A stretch of DNA of 64,000 nucleotides. It comes from Adiantum capillus-veneris (taxonomy: Eukaryota; Streptophyta; Polypodiopsida; Polypodiales; Pteridaceae). This document shows positions 25,057 to 36,086 of this stretch, piece by piece. Made by a program: the position numbers and the translations under genes. The notes beneath the pieces are model-generated. The model searched no databases, was not told where the DNA came from, and saw nothing but the letters and a program-made list of their open reading frames with translations. Every line of letters starts with the position of its first letter. Positions within the stretch are counted from its first letter, which is position 1. The stretch covers positions 12,152,478-12,216,477 of the forward strand of contig CM043961.1 of the NCBI GenBank assembly GCA_014529385.2. The letters run 5' to 3'.

Positions 25057-26632
25057 TTTATTTTACCGGTTTTCATTGAGGGATGTCTGTCTCTTGACGT
25101 CCATAACACAATCTACAAACTTGCGAAGTTGGTACAATGGATCTCACAAAAGGAGACCAACGTGGACTCCATACCATTCGCCAAACTAAACGCTGCGGAG
25201 GTTGTGTGTATGTTTGAGAAACATTTTCCTACTACCATGCTAACCATTCAGGTGCATCTTCTTGTTCACATAGTTGATGAGGTGGAAATAGCCGGCACAG
25301 TACATTCTAGATGGATGTTCTTCTTAGAACGTTTCATGAAAACGCTCAAGGGATATGTGCGTCAGAAGGCACGTCCGGAGGGTAGCATGGCAGTTGGTTG
25401 GCTGGTATCAGAGTCCCTAGTGTACATTGGAGAGTCCTCAGCGCGCTCCGAAGCTTCGGTGTCGACGAGACGATCTTCACACTCGTCTAGGCAACGGCGC
25501 TCTAGTGGTGGTGGTGGCGGTGGCGGTTGTTGTGGGGGTGGCGCCACCAATGCTTCGATACCGCCTCGTGTTCGACGAGGCTCTTTACCCTCCCCTTATT
25601 TGCCCGTCCCGACACCAGCCACGGCATCGCCATCGACACCAGGTTTTGCGCAGCTGAGTGCCATTCCCCACAGCTACACACCACTAGCTACTCCTCCAGG
25701 AGTCACTCCAATGGACACTCCTCGCTTCGGGACTCAGACTCCAATGGAGACACCTGGCGTCCATACCCCCGTTGACACGCCGCTAGAGACCCCTGTCGAG
25801 ACACCCAGGTTCACGCGTCAGCGGGCGGCGAGAGGGCTTGCCTTACTCCATCGACTTCAGCGGCGGCATCATCTTGGATGATGACGGCAAGAAGGTGATT
25901 TCGCGCATGCGCAGTCTTTGCTCTCAGGTGTTTAGACACTACATACTAAACACCTGGAGTGAAGTACCGAATGAATTAAAAGACAGAGTCATCAGCATGC
26001 TTCATGACGAGTTTCCCGTTCCAACACGGAATGACTGCTTCAATGAAGATGTGATGAAGGTTCGAATGCGCGAATACTGCAAGCATAAGCGTTCCGAAGT
26101 GCAAAAAGCAATCGAGCATGGATGGAACAGACCAGATTGGCTGGCCAAAGAAGATTGGAAGCATGCGAAGAAAGAAGCGCGCGCAAATCCCGACAAGTGG
26201 AAGCAACAAAAGAAGGCAGTCAGAGCGCGAGTAGAGGGAGGGAGCTCGCACCACTTGGGGAGCGGCGAGTGGGCATCATTTGAAGCCGATTTTGTAAGTG
26301 TTTTTGCATCTATGTTTGATAGTTTAGGGTTTATGGGATTTGAAATTCTAACATAATGGATTCTTTATATGTTTTGACAGTGGTCGTTTACAGGACGTGA
26401 TCCCACTCCGTACGAGCGTGAGTACGCAGGCAGGAAGGGCTTAAACGCCCTTATAGACATCCTGACTTCTCGCGGCGGCATGGTTAGTATTAGGGTTTAT
26501 TCTTTTCTATTTATTGTATTGTTTTATAAACGTCGCTCGCTATATGTTTATACTTACAAAAAGCTATCTTATTGTTTTTTTTTGCAGAATCCGACAGATA
26601 CGCCGCTTGGACGCGATGAGACGTCTTATTAG
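25057..26632 (+). pseudogene. CACTA-3 chimeric ORF: DUF4218 fused to second-gene protein
   Basis: An internal deletion joins exon 4 of the transposase (DUF4218: IPFAKLNAAEVVCMFEKHF, VHLLVHIVDEVEIAGTVHSR, ending SLVYIGE) in frame to the second gene at SSARSEASVSTRRSSHSS (junction about 25437). The fused frame stays open through the Gly/Cys and Pro/Thr regions to 25881, where a shift near 25830 breaks it. The conserved block continues in the next frame (DFSGGIILDDDGKKVISRMR, HGWNRPDWLAKEDWKHA) to the donor at 26293. Further exons are 26381-26482 and 26588-26632 (ending DETSY). No ATG opens the fusion, so it would need splicing from exon 2. Confidence 0.75.
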
Positions 26633-27037
26633 ACGACATCAGTTTAGCCATAGCTAGATAGCATTAGTTTCTTTTTGTCCTAGCTTATGTATCATGAGAC
26701 CATATAACTATGTATTTTTGAAAACCATGTATATTTTTTAAATAATGACAATGGTTTGTAACTATTACATTTGCAATGATTAACAATCAAGTGATTTTGC
26801 TGCTGTGTACCATTGTCATTTATTTACTTCCATCAATTCACGCTTGTCATTTTTGTATCTTTATTTTGCAAACAATACGTACTATGGACGATGGAGTTAA
26901 TGATTATATTGTCTTGTGGCTGACTATTTTGGGTCTATATTTACCTTTGTACTTTTTTTCAAAGGTAAATAGACCAATGCAACATTCAATATGGTTGATG
27001 GGTGAAATGCCTTGCCACCAAAAAATTTTAATCTCAG

Positions 27038-27259
27038 GCGTCGCTATGGGCGTCGCTAAATTGTGCACTGCAGCGTCGCTATCTATGGCCCTGCAAAGTC
27101 GCTATATGCGTCGCTATAGGCATCGCTATATAGCGACGCATATAGAGAATGCGATAGCGACGGCTATAACGACGTTCTCGTATCGACGCTAATAGCGACG
27201 CCAGGGGTTTAAAAAACCCAATGTATTTCCGTCGCTATAAGAGTCACAAAAGCACACAA
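27038..27259. repeat. CACTA-3 3' subterminal repeats
   Basis: More diverged version of the gcgtcgctat array, centred on tatatagcga near 27130, ending at the TIR. Confidence 0.8.
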
Positions 27260-27271
27260 CCTCTTGTAGTG

Positions 27272-28469
27272 AACACAATTACTTTCAGTCTTATGGAGTG
27301 ACTCTAATTCTCTTTTGGATGCTTACACACACGCACACGTGCACACAAACACACATGTGCATGCATGCGCGTGCACACACTTGTTATTGTCACAACACAT
27401 CACACAGTAACAGCAACCAATAAACACATCACACAATAACAGCAACCAATAAGCATAAAAAAGGCAAATAGTTAGATAATGCCAATGAAAATAATCACAT
27501 GGAAGCATGCCTTGCTCCCCAAACGTGCAAGGTTGTGTGGGGAATAGAGACAATCCACATAATATGTCTAGAGAACGAGTAAAGGGCAATGTTGGGTATT
27601 TGTGACTAATGACCCTATGGAAAAAGGTGGATTGGTTTTGGCAAAGAGCACAAGCTTTTGAAAGTTTCCAAATGGCCATGATTTAACAATTTGACAGGCA
27701 CAACTGCCATATAAAGTATACATATCCAATACCTAGTAAAATGGCACCAAAGGGAACCTTATACCAACCTATGCCATTTCAAATAAGAAAGTACCTCAAT
27801 TGTATTTATCAATGTTTGACATCTCTTGCTCCTTAAGGAAGAAACAACTTTCATGAAAGAATTAATCATTTATTGGTGAATACACTGTGTCTTGACACCT
27901 AGATTACCTTCCTATTAAATGTGCATACACATGCCACAATGCACTAGCACTTTTGGTTTTTGTATGGTTGAAGTGTCTTTTGACTTTAGGAATATGTACT
28001 GTTTTATATTGGGTAATAATTATTTCTCATGAAAATGTAAGCTTATGCTACTTGGCAAACAGGGAAGTGAGCGTTAGAAATGAGGTTACAGTTTGACATC
28101 AACCTCGTTTTGGGATGTTAGAGAACAAGGAGAAATGTGAGTTAATTTTTGAAACAAACTTTTTCGGTTGTATAAGGACCTCATGACTTTTAGGAAAAAA
28201 TAAATTAATTTATTTTAGTTTGCAAATGGTCCTTTCATTTAGGGCCCAAAACGTCCTTATGTGCAAGGGAACTAGAACATGAGATAATCCATTATCCTTA
28301 AGGCCATAATTTTTTGAAATGTATATAGCATAACTCATAAGTTGAATGACATGAATATAATATTTTTCCCTAGCTGCAATGAACCCTAGCTTCGTACGAG
28401 GCCCTCTGTTGTTAGCTCTCATAGGTGTGCATGAGCCAGTAAGGGATTTAGGCAACCTTGGTAGGGGGC
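27272..28469. other. AT-rich spacer with AC repeats
   Basis: AC/GC-rich microsatellite (about 27325-27380), then two copies of a ~30-bp unit cacatcacacaRtaacagc (about 27395-27455). No recognisable gene follows. Confidence 0.5.
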
Positions 28470-28552
28470 TCTATGCCTTCTAGGATGCCGGGCATGGCGG
28501 ATCAATCCTTGTTGAGAAGGGCTTTGTAGTGTAGAAGTTTGGAGGCCATCCG

Positions 28553-28600
<48 letters not shown>

Positions 28601-28828
28601 ATTCCATGTTGAGCTGTGTCGTGCTTCTTGGGAAACCTCATTGCGAGTGTGCACAATGCGTACATTGTAGAGAGGGAAGAGGAGAGGGATGTCCAAGGTG
28701 GAACCACACTTGGTTAGTGTGTGTGCTTAGGTTCCTTATTATGAGGAGGAAGATAATACAAGTGTTAATGTTAGTAGTGGAGGGAGTTAGTCATGGTGGG
28801 GGGTCCACTATGGCACTTTACTCCAACA
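28470..28828 (-). repeat. Probable 3' LTR of Copia-2 (minus strand)
   Basis: Reading on the minus strand, the purine-rich aaatggagat is followed by TGTTGGAGTAAAGTG at 28828, a standard purine-tract/LTR junction. The LTR runs to lower coordinates through a GA/CT tract (28553-28598). Its far end is not resolved, and no second copy was found upstream of the pol remnant. Confidence 0.55.
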
Positions 28829-28879
28829 ATCTCCATTTAAAGGCCAATGTGGTCGTAAGTGGTTATTATTAAAGTTAGT

Positions 28880-30440
28880 ATGAATAATCGTGAAGCACGA
28901 CAATGGCTTCACCCTTGTACAATCACCCGTGTACACCCTATACCCATTAACTCGATGCACGGTGAAAATCGCTCCACAGTCAGGCTCTTTGTAAGAGCAT
29001 CTATTGAATTGCTTATCTGTCAATGCGTCTCAAATAAGATGGAACCTCACCTCAATGTGCTTTGACTTGGAGTGAAACATGAGATTCCTTGCCAAATCAG
29101 TGGCACTCTATCACAATGTAGAACTAGAACCTGCTGAATTTCTAAGTCTTGCACTAGATGTGCCAACCATATAGTTTCTTTGCTGGCATCTAACGTTACA
29201 ACATACTCAACCTCTATAGTGGAAGAAGACGTATAATCCTGAAGAGATGACCTCTAAAAAATGGTTTTATCTTGCAAATATGAATGTGTAGCTAGATGTA
29301 GACCTCATGTTGTCTTTGCAACCGCATTATCCGCATCCTTTTAAGCAGTAATAGATGCATCTCTATTACTGAAGCATAAGCACTTTCTCATTCTACCTTT
29401 CAAGTACTTGAGGACTTGTTTCACTGCTATCCAATGTTGCTTGGCACGACCAACCATATATCAACAAACCACTCTCACAACAAATGCAATGTTGGCCTCG
29501 TAGTAGCTACCACAATATACATGAGACTACCTACAGCTCAAGAATATGAACATTTTCCATCTCTACTATTTTAGCATTTGACTTGGGAGTTTCAAATATG
29601 ATAGTGGTGGAGTGCTCACTGCCTTCCCCCCTACATATTGAAACATTGAAAGACCTTGTGGAAATAAGATTTCTGACACAACTCAAGCATAGCCTTTTTC
29701 TTGTCTTTCTTGATACGTATACCAAGAAAATAATTTGCTTCTTCCAAATCCTTCATAGCAAAGCTTTTTCCCAACATTTGCTTCAGTTTTGCAATCTCCT
29801 GGACTTTCATGCAATTAGCATGTTATCTACACATAAGATCAGAATGAGTAGTGAACCATCAATGTATTCAAGAAATGATCCTCCTTACTCCTTCTCGACC
29901 TTTGGGACCTCATAAAAGCATCGAAATTTTGATACCATTTTTGTGTACCCTGCTTTAAGCGATAAAGTGCTCTCTTGAGTACAAACAAGCTCCTCCCTGC
30001 TAAGCTGCTCAAAACCTTCATGTTGCTTCATATAAACATCCTCCTCAAGATTTTTGTGAAGAAAGGTGGTCTTCACATCCATTTGGACAAGCTCCATGTC
30101 CTCAATGGCTACTAGCCCAAGCACTGTATGCTCAATGTCAATAGTGTAGTCAACTTGACCATCACTGAGAAGATTTCATCAAAATGAACTCCCTTCTACT
30201 GCTTGAACCCTTAGCAACCAATGTTGCCTTGTGCTTAGGCTTAGGATCCTCAAATATAAACTTCTTCTTGTAAACCTGGCTGCAAGATAAGGCCTACTTG
30301 TCTTATGACAACTCAAATATGGCCCATGTCTCATTATTGAAAATCGAGTCATACTCTGATTGCATGGCCTGCTCCCACTTGACCTTGTCATCCATCTGCA
30401 TGGCTTCTTTTTTAGTGGTTAGAGTTAAAGGAGAATCTTA
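28880..30440 (-). pseudogene. Copia-2 reverse transcriptase/RNase H remnant
   Basis: Minus-strand Copia pol in several frames. In order: AMQSEYDSIFNNETWA (about 30370), KKKFIFEDPKPKHKATLVAK, LGLVAIEDMELVQMDVKTTF (30120-30065), NLEEDVYMKQHEGFEQLSRE, KRALYRLKQGTQKWYQNFDA, the active-site block as CVDNML instead of YVDDML (about 29830), VGSLMYIVVATTRP, the RNase H part, and an ending like ALTKSLTVERFSPCIELMG near 28950. Many stops and frameshifts; both active-site aspartate context and Tyr are altered. The purine tract and LTR follow at 28828. Confidence 0.82.
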
Positions 30441-31296
30441 CTAAAAGCGCTACTTCTTGGACTAGAGATATTTGGTCCAGTAAGATTAATAGACCCCAAA
30501 AAGAGATGTTTGATTTGCTTAAAAAGAGATATAGATTAGAAACAACATCCCTTTGCTCAAGGATATCTCTGGGCATGTGGCCCTAATGATGAAAGTAGTC
30601 AGGCTCTAATTAAGGCTCACTTCCAAAAAAATGTGGCCTCTCTCATTGCTCAGTTATTGGACTTACCCATTTTAAAGAAGAGGTCACGGAGACTATTAGC
30701 AAAGCTTGGAACTGGAAAAACACGTGGTTCAGATGTTCTACATAGTATCATGAATTTTTAATCATGTATAGTTTGTTAGTCTAGCAAGAATCTTTGGGTG
30801 AAGAATTTCCTCTTGGAAACACATATATTTTGGTGTCTAGCAAGTAGGCCCATAAAAAGAGAGAAAGAGAGGTACTAGAAGACTAGAGACCTATTTCATG
30901 GCGAGCCTCTCCTTATATACTTCTCTCCTTGACCTTAGTTAGGAAATTCAAACATGTTGAGGATTCTCAACAAGATTACATCATTTTCAAAATTGAATTT
31001 GATCGAGCTTTGACTAGGCCTATGATAGAATTGAGTGGGACTTTTTCCTGTAATCATTATAGGAATGTGTATGGGAGAACCTTCATTGAATTTGTTCACA
31101 TCCTTTTTGGCAATGGCTATACCAAAATTTCACTAAATGGTTCTCTTATTTAAGCTATCCCTCCGATAGGAGATCCATCAGGCACAGTTGCGTCTTGGCT
31201 CCTCTTCGTTATGCTATTGCCTTGCATGCTCTTAGCTCAATTTGTTGATGATGCTATGTCACCTGGTAAAATCTTAGAGGCATTAAAATTATTGGT
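30440..31296 (+). pseudogene. Possible degenerate LINE reverse transcriptase scrap
   Basis: The plus strand near 30960-31290 reads IIFKIEFDRALTRP, FVHILFGNGYTKISLNGSLI and then GDPSGTVASWLLFVMLLPCM after a stop. This pattern is reminiscent of L1-type plant LINE reverse transcriptase (fixed order: K-V/I-D/EFDRA, then NGxxxxxF, then GDPL-SP-LF). Too decayed for a firm call. Confidence 0.35.
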
Positions 31297-31516
31297 CACT
31301 ACAAGAGGTACTTCACATTAGCGACGCTCGCAGTGTGATGCTCAAAAGTGAAAATCCACGGCGTCGCTATTATCTTTGTTGCATAGCAACGCCCATAGCG
31401 ACGCCGACAGTGGTAAAAAATGAAAAGAGAGCACCAAAAACTCATATCTCAGATCTAAGTTTTGACGCTCAAGCGAAAGAGGTAAACCCGCGCTCTCCCT
31501 CTCTCTCTCTTTCTTC

Positions 31517-31547
<31 letters not shown>

Positions 31548-31730
31548 AGAGGAAGGAGATCCAAGTATGCTCCTTCCCTCTGTTAGGTTTCCAAGCCCTA
31601 GATCAGTGTCAAACCCACATGGGAATTACCCCTTTAAAGCATGCATTTAAATTCTAGTTTGCATGCCCAAAGCTATATGTAAAGGCTTTCTTCATAATTA
31701 ATTATAGTGTGTGGTTTCAAGCTGTGTCGA

Positions 31731-31779
<49 letters not shown>

Positions 31780-32194
31780 CAACTTTCTGTTGCACCTGCA
31801 CGCCATGCCTCAAAGGTGGCATCCCCCATAGACAAGGTCTTAATAACCATCAGTGTGAGACATACCAGAACTCGACCAAAACAACAAGGGGGGGTTACTG
31901 ATCTAGCACCAGGTTATGGATACACCAGAAATCCTTGGTTGTGAGAGAACCGAAAATTCACGGTTGACGAGTACACCAAAAACTCGAGGTATCATGAGTT
32001 GCTTGTCTAGTTCGGGCTTGAGGGGGGGATTGCGAGGTTTCCAAGTTCTAGATCAGTGTAGAGCCCACATGGGAATTACCCCTTCAAAACATGCAATTAA
32101 ATTCTAGTTTGCATGGGTAAGTTTGCATGCCCAAAGGTATATGTAAAGGCTTTCTTCATAATTAATTATAGTGTGTGGTTTCAAGCTGTGTCTC

Positions 32195-32258
<64 letters not shown>

Positions 32259-32378
32259 CTTTCTGCTGCATCTCTCTCTCTCTCTTAACTTTCTGCTGCA
32301 CCTGCACGCCATGCCTCAAAGGTGGCATCCCCCATAGCCAAGGTCTTAACACCCTCTCCTCTCTCTCATGTTCCCTTC

Positions 32379-32465
<87 letters not shown>

Positions 32466-32484
32466 AGAGAGAGAGAGAGAGAGA
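31297..32484 (+). mobile_element. CACTA-5': 5' end of a CACTA copy, split by a TRIM
   Basis: CACTACAAGAGG at 31297-31308 is followed by agcgacgctc-type subterminal repeats (to about 31404) and the same ctcatatctcagatct and cacgaggagaggaaggag leader as CACTA-1. The leader is cut at 31580 by a TRIM-like element and resumes at 32352 (ccctctcctctctctcatg), running to the AC/GA tract near 32484, where LINE sequence begins. The natural continuation is probably the transposase region at 46766-50810, displaced by the LINE and Gypsy insertions. Confidence 0.82.
31581..32351 (+). mobile_element. TRIM-like miniature LTR element
   Basis: LTRs 31581-31845 and 32031-32351 share tttccaag..ctagatcagtg, cccacatgggaattacccc and a CT tract. 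Flanking target duplication CCCTC (31576-31580 and 32352-32356) is perfect. The internal 185 bp has a purine tract agggggggat (32021-32030) and a 3' part close to that of the CobW-carrying element (fixed words: caccaggttatggatacacc, aactcgaggtatcatgag, ttcgggcttgag). No coding capacity. The primer binding site is degenerate (accatcagtgtgag). It is inserted in CACTA leader DNA. Confidence 0.9.
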
Positions 32485-34727
32485 AATGAAATGAAATGAA
32501 ATGTTATATTAACGTCTTCAAAAGGCCAAAGTGACCTATGAGACCAGAAAGTTACAATGTGGTGGATCTGATACAAAGTCAGAGTAACAAGATGACAAAA
32601 ATGACAAAAAAAAGAATGACAAATGTCACAATAAAATACTGTGGAATCCTAAACTACTAGGTGTGAACTAAGCATCTAGCTGGGACAGCTAGATCACAAG
32701 AGATCCAGCATGGGTCGCTGGCGGATCTCATCAATCTCCTCCATGGTCAGTCTGATCGGGCATCGTGCATGTGGAGCCAAAGTGATCTGAATACTCTGAT
32801 GCAGCCTCCGCCGATGCTGTGTAGTCCTCCGCAGTCGTGAGTTTTTGAATCTCCCCAGCTCAGTCACTCGATCGATCAGTGTGCCTCTGGTGTGAGACGA
32901 CGAGCTCTGCTGTGGTAGTAACTCCTCCGGGTGTCCAGTGGCAGCTCTAAAGAAATTTGTGATCTGTCTCTGAGACTGGCTAGCCTCTCCTCTCATCAGG
33001 CTCTCTCTGTGTCTGCGTAGCTCGAGCAAAAACAAACCCAAGCATCTCTGATCCTCGTACTGCATGACTCTGGAGAATGGTCCAAAGCCCTCTCTGAACA
33101 AGTAATGGAAGCGGCCTTGTATCTCATAGTAGACGGGCAGTGGCATGTGTAGTGCAACTCTGTCTCAGGGTCGATGTCACACAGGGGGCATGTCCTGGCC
33201 TCTGCTGGTACTCCGCTGTATCTCCCAGTCTCGATCCGCAGTTGGTGTGAAGATGTGTGTATCTGGCCGATAGCACATCGTATCCCATGAGACAAGTGGG
33301 TGTCCATGTATCTGGGCCTCGTCACAAAACCATCAACCGTAAGCTAGAGGAGATGCTCTCTATAGAAAGTCATATTCATGCCTAGCTCTTGTGCTGGGTG
33401 TATACATGTCCTCCTGGTGTCTAGCTGAGTCAAGTCCTGGCGGATGAGCTTGGTGATCTCGAACTGTGTAAGAGTCAGAGAGGATGCATCCAGTGAGTAC
33501 TGGAAGGGAGGCAATCTGTTTATGCTGAACCCATGCGCCTGAAACCATGATGTCATCTCCCCATATCAGCATGTTGTATCTCCCTGCATGGCTAACTGTC
33601 GAGAGGACTCAAGTGCAAGGCGGACATATTTGTCTCTGGGAAGTTCCCACATGGTGTATTAAGGAGACAGATCTGGTGAGCGCCTCAACCACTAGTGGGG
33701 GGGCCGCTAGCTCTGCTCGAACAATAGAACGTGGTACTGAGTCCTTGGCTCTAATGAGCCGCGAGATCATAGAGACCAGAGGCTTCTCCATGTCCCCCCA
33801 TCCATCACTGCGGCCTATCCTCCCGTGATGATCCAAGGAAGGTCCCCAAATCTCAGCTCCATAAAGCAATGCAGAAGCCACCAGAGTGTCAAAGAGCTAG
33901 ATCTTCGTCCGAGGCTCCTGAAACTGAATCTGTGTGAACACATCCATTCTAATCTACCCAATGCTGCATGGGCTCTGGTCAGTCTAGTGTCTGCTGCCCT
34001 CCTCAATGAGAATGCTGACCCACTAAAAACCACTCTGAGGTAAGTGTACGCATTTGTATACTCCACAGTCTCCTGGCCGTATGTGAATGCTGGGGCTGAC
34101 CTCTTGATCCATTGTGGGGTGGTATTAAATACCATGACCTTGGTTTTACCAAGGTTGACGGACAAACCACTTTCCTGGGCAAACCTATTCAAAGCATCCA
34201 AGTGACGTTGCATCCCCTCCGGAGAGTCGGATATCAACACAATATCATCATCATATAACAATAATGGAATCCATGTCCCTGCCAGCTGTGCACCTCTATC
34301 ACCATCTCTCTCAATGTAGTCAGAAACCTCATCCACATACATACCAAATAGAGTAGGAGAGAGCGGGCAGCCCTGCTTCACCCCAATAGTGGAGTGAATC
34401 GGTGTGGATAGACCCTCTGAGGTGCGTACCTGCCCCACTACTGACCTGTATAATGCCATGACCCCCCAAATGAGCTCTGTGGGTACTCCCATCTGTTGTA
34501 ATCTGTGCATCAATCTAGCTCTAGGCACTGTGTCAAATGCTTTGCGGAAATCCACAAAGCTACAATAGATTCGTCTCCCACGCGATCTACCCTCCTCAAT
34601 GATGGCTCTGAGTGTCAAGATATGGTCAAGAGTAGAAAAACCCCTCCTGAACCCTGCCTGCCCGGCTGCAGGTATCCCCTCCCTCTCTGCCCATCTACTC
34701 AGTTGCTGCTCAAGAATAGATGCGTAC
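32485..34727 (-). mobile_element. LINE (non-LTR retrotransposon), 5'-truncated, minus strand
   Basis: Minus-strand coding begins at the junction with the Gypsy LTR (about 34728) and runs to a catttcatttcatttc-type tail at 32485-32503, next to a GA microsatellite. Contents are a reverse transcriptase and a C-terminal cysteine motif. The upstream endonuclease region is missing, which is typical of 5' truncation. No target duplication can be named because both sides are other elements. Confidence 0.85.
32694..33556 (-). pseudogene. LINE C-terminal region with CxxC..HxxxxC motif
   Basis: Frames joined by indels encode RYMDTHLSHGIRCAIGQIHT, then RTCPLCDIDPETELHYTCHC (CPLC-x8-HYTCHC, a C-terminal zinc-binding motif usual in plant LINEs), then GRFHYLFREGFGPFSRVMQ and DQRCLGLFLLELRRHRE. 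Stops and shifts separate the segments. Confidence 0.75.
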
Positions 34728-34733
34728 AGCCGG
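33609..34733 (-). pseudogene. LINE reverse transcriptase domain
   Basis: The open frame 34733 to 33815 reads RLYASILEQQLSRWAE, AGQAGFRRGFSTLDHILTLR, CSFVDFRKAFDTVPRARLMH, GVKQGCPLSPTLFGMYVDEV and LLYDDDIVLISDSPEGMQ. These are fingers and palm motifs of LINE reverse transcriptase; the usual YADD box is YDDD here. After one frameshift the protein continues (ALLYGAEIWGPSLDHHGRIG, 33881-33609). The first nine residues of the computed frame (to 34771) belong to Gypsy LTR DNA and are not LINE. Confidence 0.88.
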
Positions 34734-35543
34734 GATGCAATGGCACTTCCAGATTGTAAATACAAAGCCATTTGACCCTTTCAACCCCATTTTTGGTTAA
34801 ACCTAAGGTAGCCTTAGTATATAAGGTACCTAGGTCATTTTGTAAAAAAGGACTTTTTAATCATAATAAAAACTTTAGCGTTGCCGTCTACTATGTGGGA
34901 GAGAGAGAGAGAGTGAGCGTGAGGTTTATCCTCTCGCTATGCCCGGCTCGCTCAACACATTGGAGATCCGACTGCACCATTGCTATAGCCTCGAGGAGAG
35001 CTACGTGACAACGCCAAGCATTCCACACATGCCGACGCATCTACGAGCTATTTGTGGCCGTAAGTGTATCAAACAATGTCTGTTTTCTGCGTACTAGTAG
35101 TCTATAGAATCGTGAAAACATAAGCTACGCATAGGTACTCATAAATTTCAGTTTAGAGCACTTTCAAAATTCTGCTCTGTCATCCTACGCGTTTTCCGCA
35201 GATGGGTTTAGAGTGAAGGTTTTGAGTGTAGAAGCTTAGCGACAGGTGTATCCTAGTGAGGGGATGGTGTTCCTTAAGTTTTGAATGAATCTGGCATGAT
35301 TAGGTGAGTTACCTTCCGTATGTGTGTATGTGGCAAGGTGGTGTAGTTGAGGGCAGTGAGGTTCTTGATTGTGGTTTAGTTGGCCTTCCAGAGTGTTGTA
35401 TGTGTAGGATGGTCTCAGCCTGACAAGCTAAAGAGATTTCCTCCGTGTGCCTATCGTGTCATCTGTGTCCTCGATTGACATTATGTTGATCTAGGTAGTG
35501 TTTGCATGGACTTCATGGGTGTGTGAGTCGCTCCCGTCCAACA
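34728..35543 (+). repeat. 5' LTR of Gypsy-type element (5'-truncated)
   Basis: Matches 45936-46765 of the 3' LTR. TATA box tatataag at 34818-34825, then a GA-rich tract. It ends ..cgtccaaca. It contains one half-copy, catcctacgcg (35181-35191), of the leader palindrome. Confidence 0.9.
34818..34825 (+). promoter_or_regulatory. LTR TATA box
   Basis: tatataag in ttagtatataaggtacc. The same box is at 46026-46033 in the 3' LTR. Confidence 0.6.
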
Positions 35544-35544
35544 T

Positions 35545-35562
35545 TGGCGCCGCTGCCGGGGA
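35545..35562 (+). promoter_or_regulatory. Primer binding site (Gypsy type)
   Basis: tggcgccgctgccgggga, one base after the LTR end. It matches the tggcgccgttgccgggga pattern of many plant Ty3/Gypsy elements. Confidence 0.88.
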
Positions 35563-36086
35563 CACAAGGACCTAAGTAGGTTTCCTACTAACACTCGTGT
35601 GATGGTTGCTTGATTTAGTTTCGGCTAAAGAAAGCGTTTTTCTTAAGTGGATCCGGAAGAGGATATTCCGCAATCAAGTGGATAGCCAGGAAGCGTGTGT
35701 CTTGCCGAGGGTCTGCGACTAGATAGGTTTAGTTAGGATCTGTGGATTAGAGTAGTTGTTGGTGGTCGAGTGATTTGCGAGGTGATAAAAGTGTTTACTA
35801 GTCCGTGTGTGGCAGTGAAGCATTTTTCTACTCATAGATGCAAAACCCCATATGATTTGTAGGAGTAGCTTTAGGTAAGTGATCCGATTCTAATCTAGAG
35901 CTATTCAGCACTGAATTATTTGCTAAAGTGCTTGATTGCATTTGAAATCACGGAAAAGTGTGCTTTTGAGGGTAAAAATGCATTAAACAAGCTTTTGTGG
36001 ATATTTTTGTATGATTGAGTGATGTTGTGCGTATAAAAGAGCATTTGCAAGGGTTCTGTGAAGAAAACCTGCAATTCTGTAAACAT

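Larger units (their letters stand above)
22931..27271 (+). mobile_element. CACTA-3: internally deleted CACTA copy adjoining CACTA-2
   Basis: Directly after the CACTA-2 TIR comes a GA tract, then gcatgcataaacc and the family leader. The 5' TIR is absent. The 3' TIR CCTCTTGTAGTG is at 27260-27271, followed by aacacaatt. Exon 1 of the transposase is replaced by a foreign-looking stretch (about 23697-23990). Most of exon 3 is deleted. A large deletion joins exon 4 to the second gene. The leader contains two copies of the tRNA-like unit. By eye it is more diverged from CACTA-1/2 than they are from each other. Confidence 0.88.

Noticed and set aside
34734-34771. N-terminus of the LINE ORF
   Set aside because: These bases are part of the Gypsy 5' LTR, as shown by the match to the 3' LTR.
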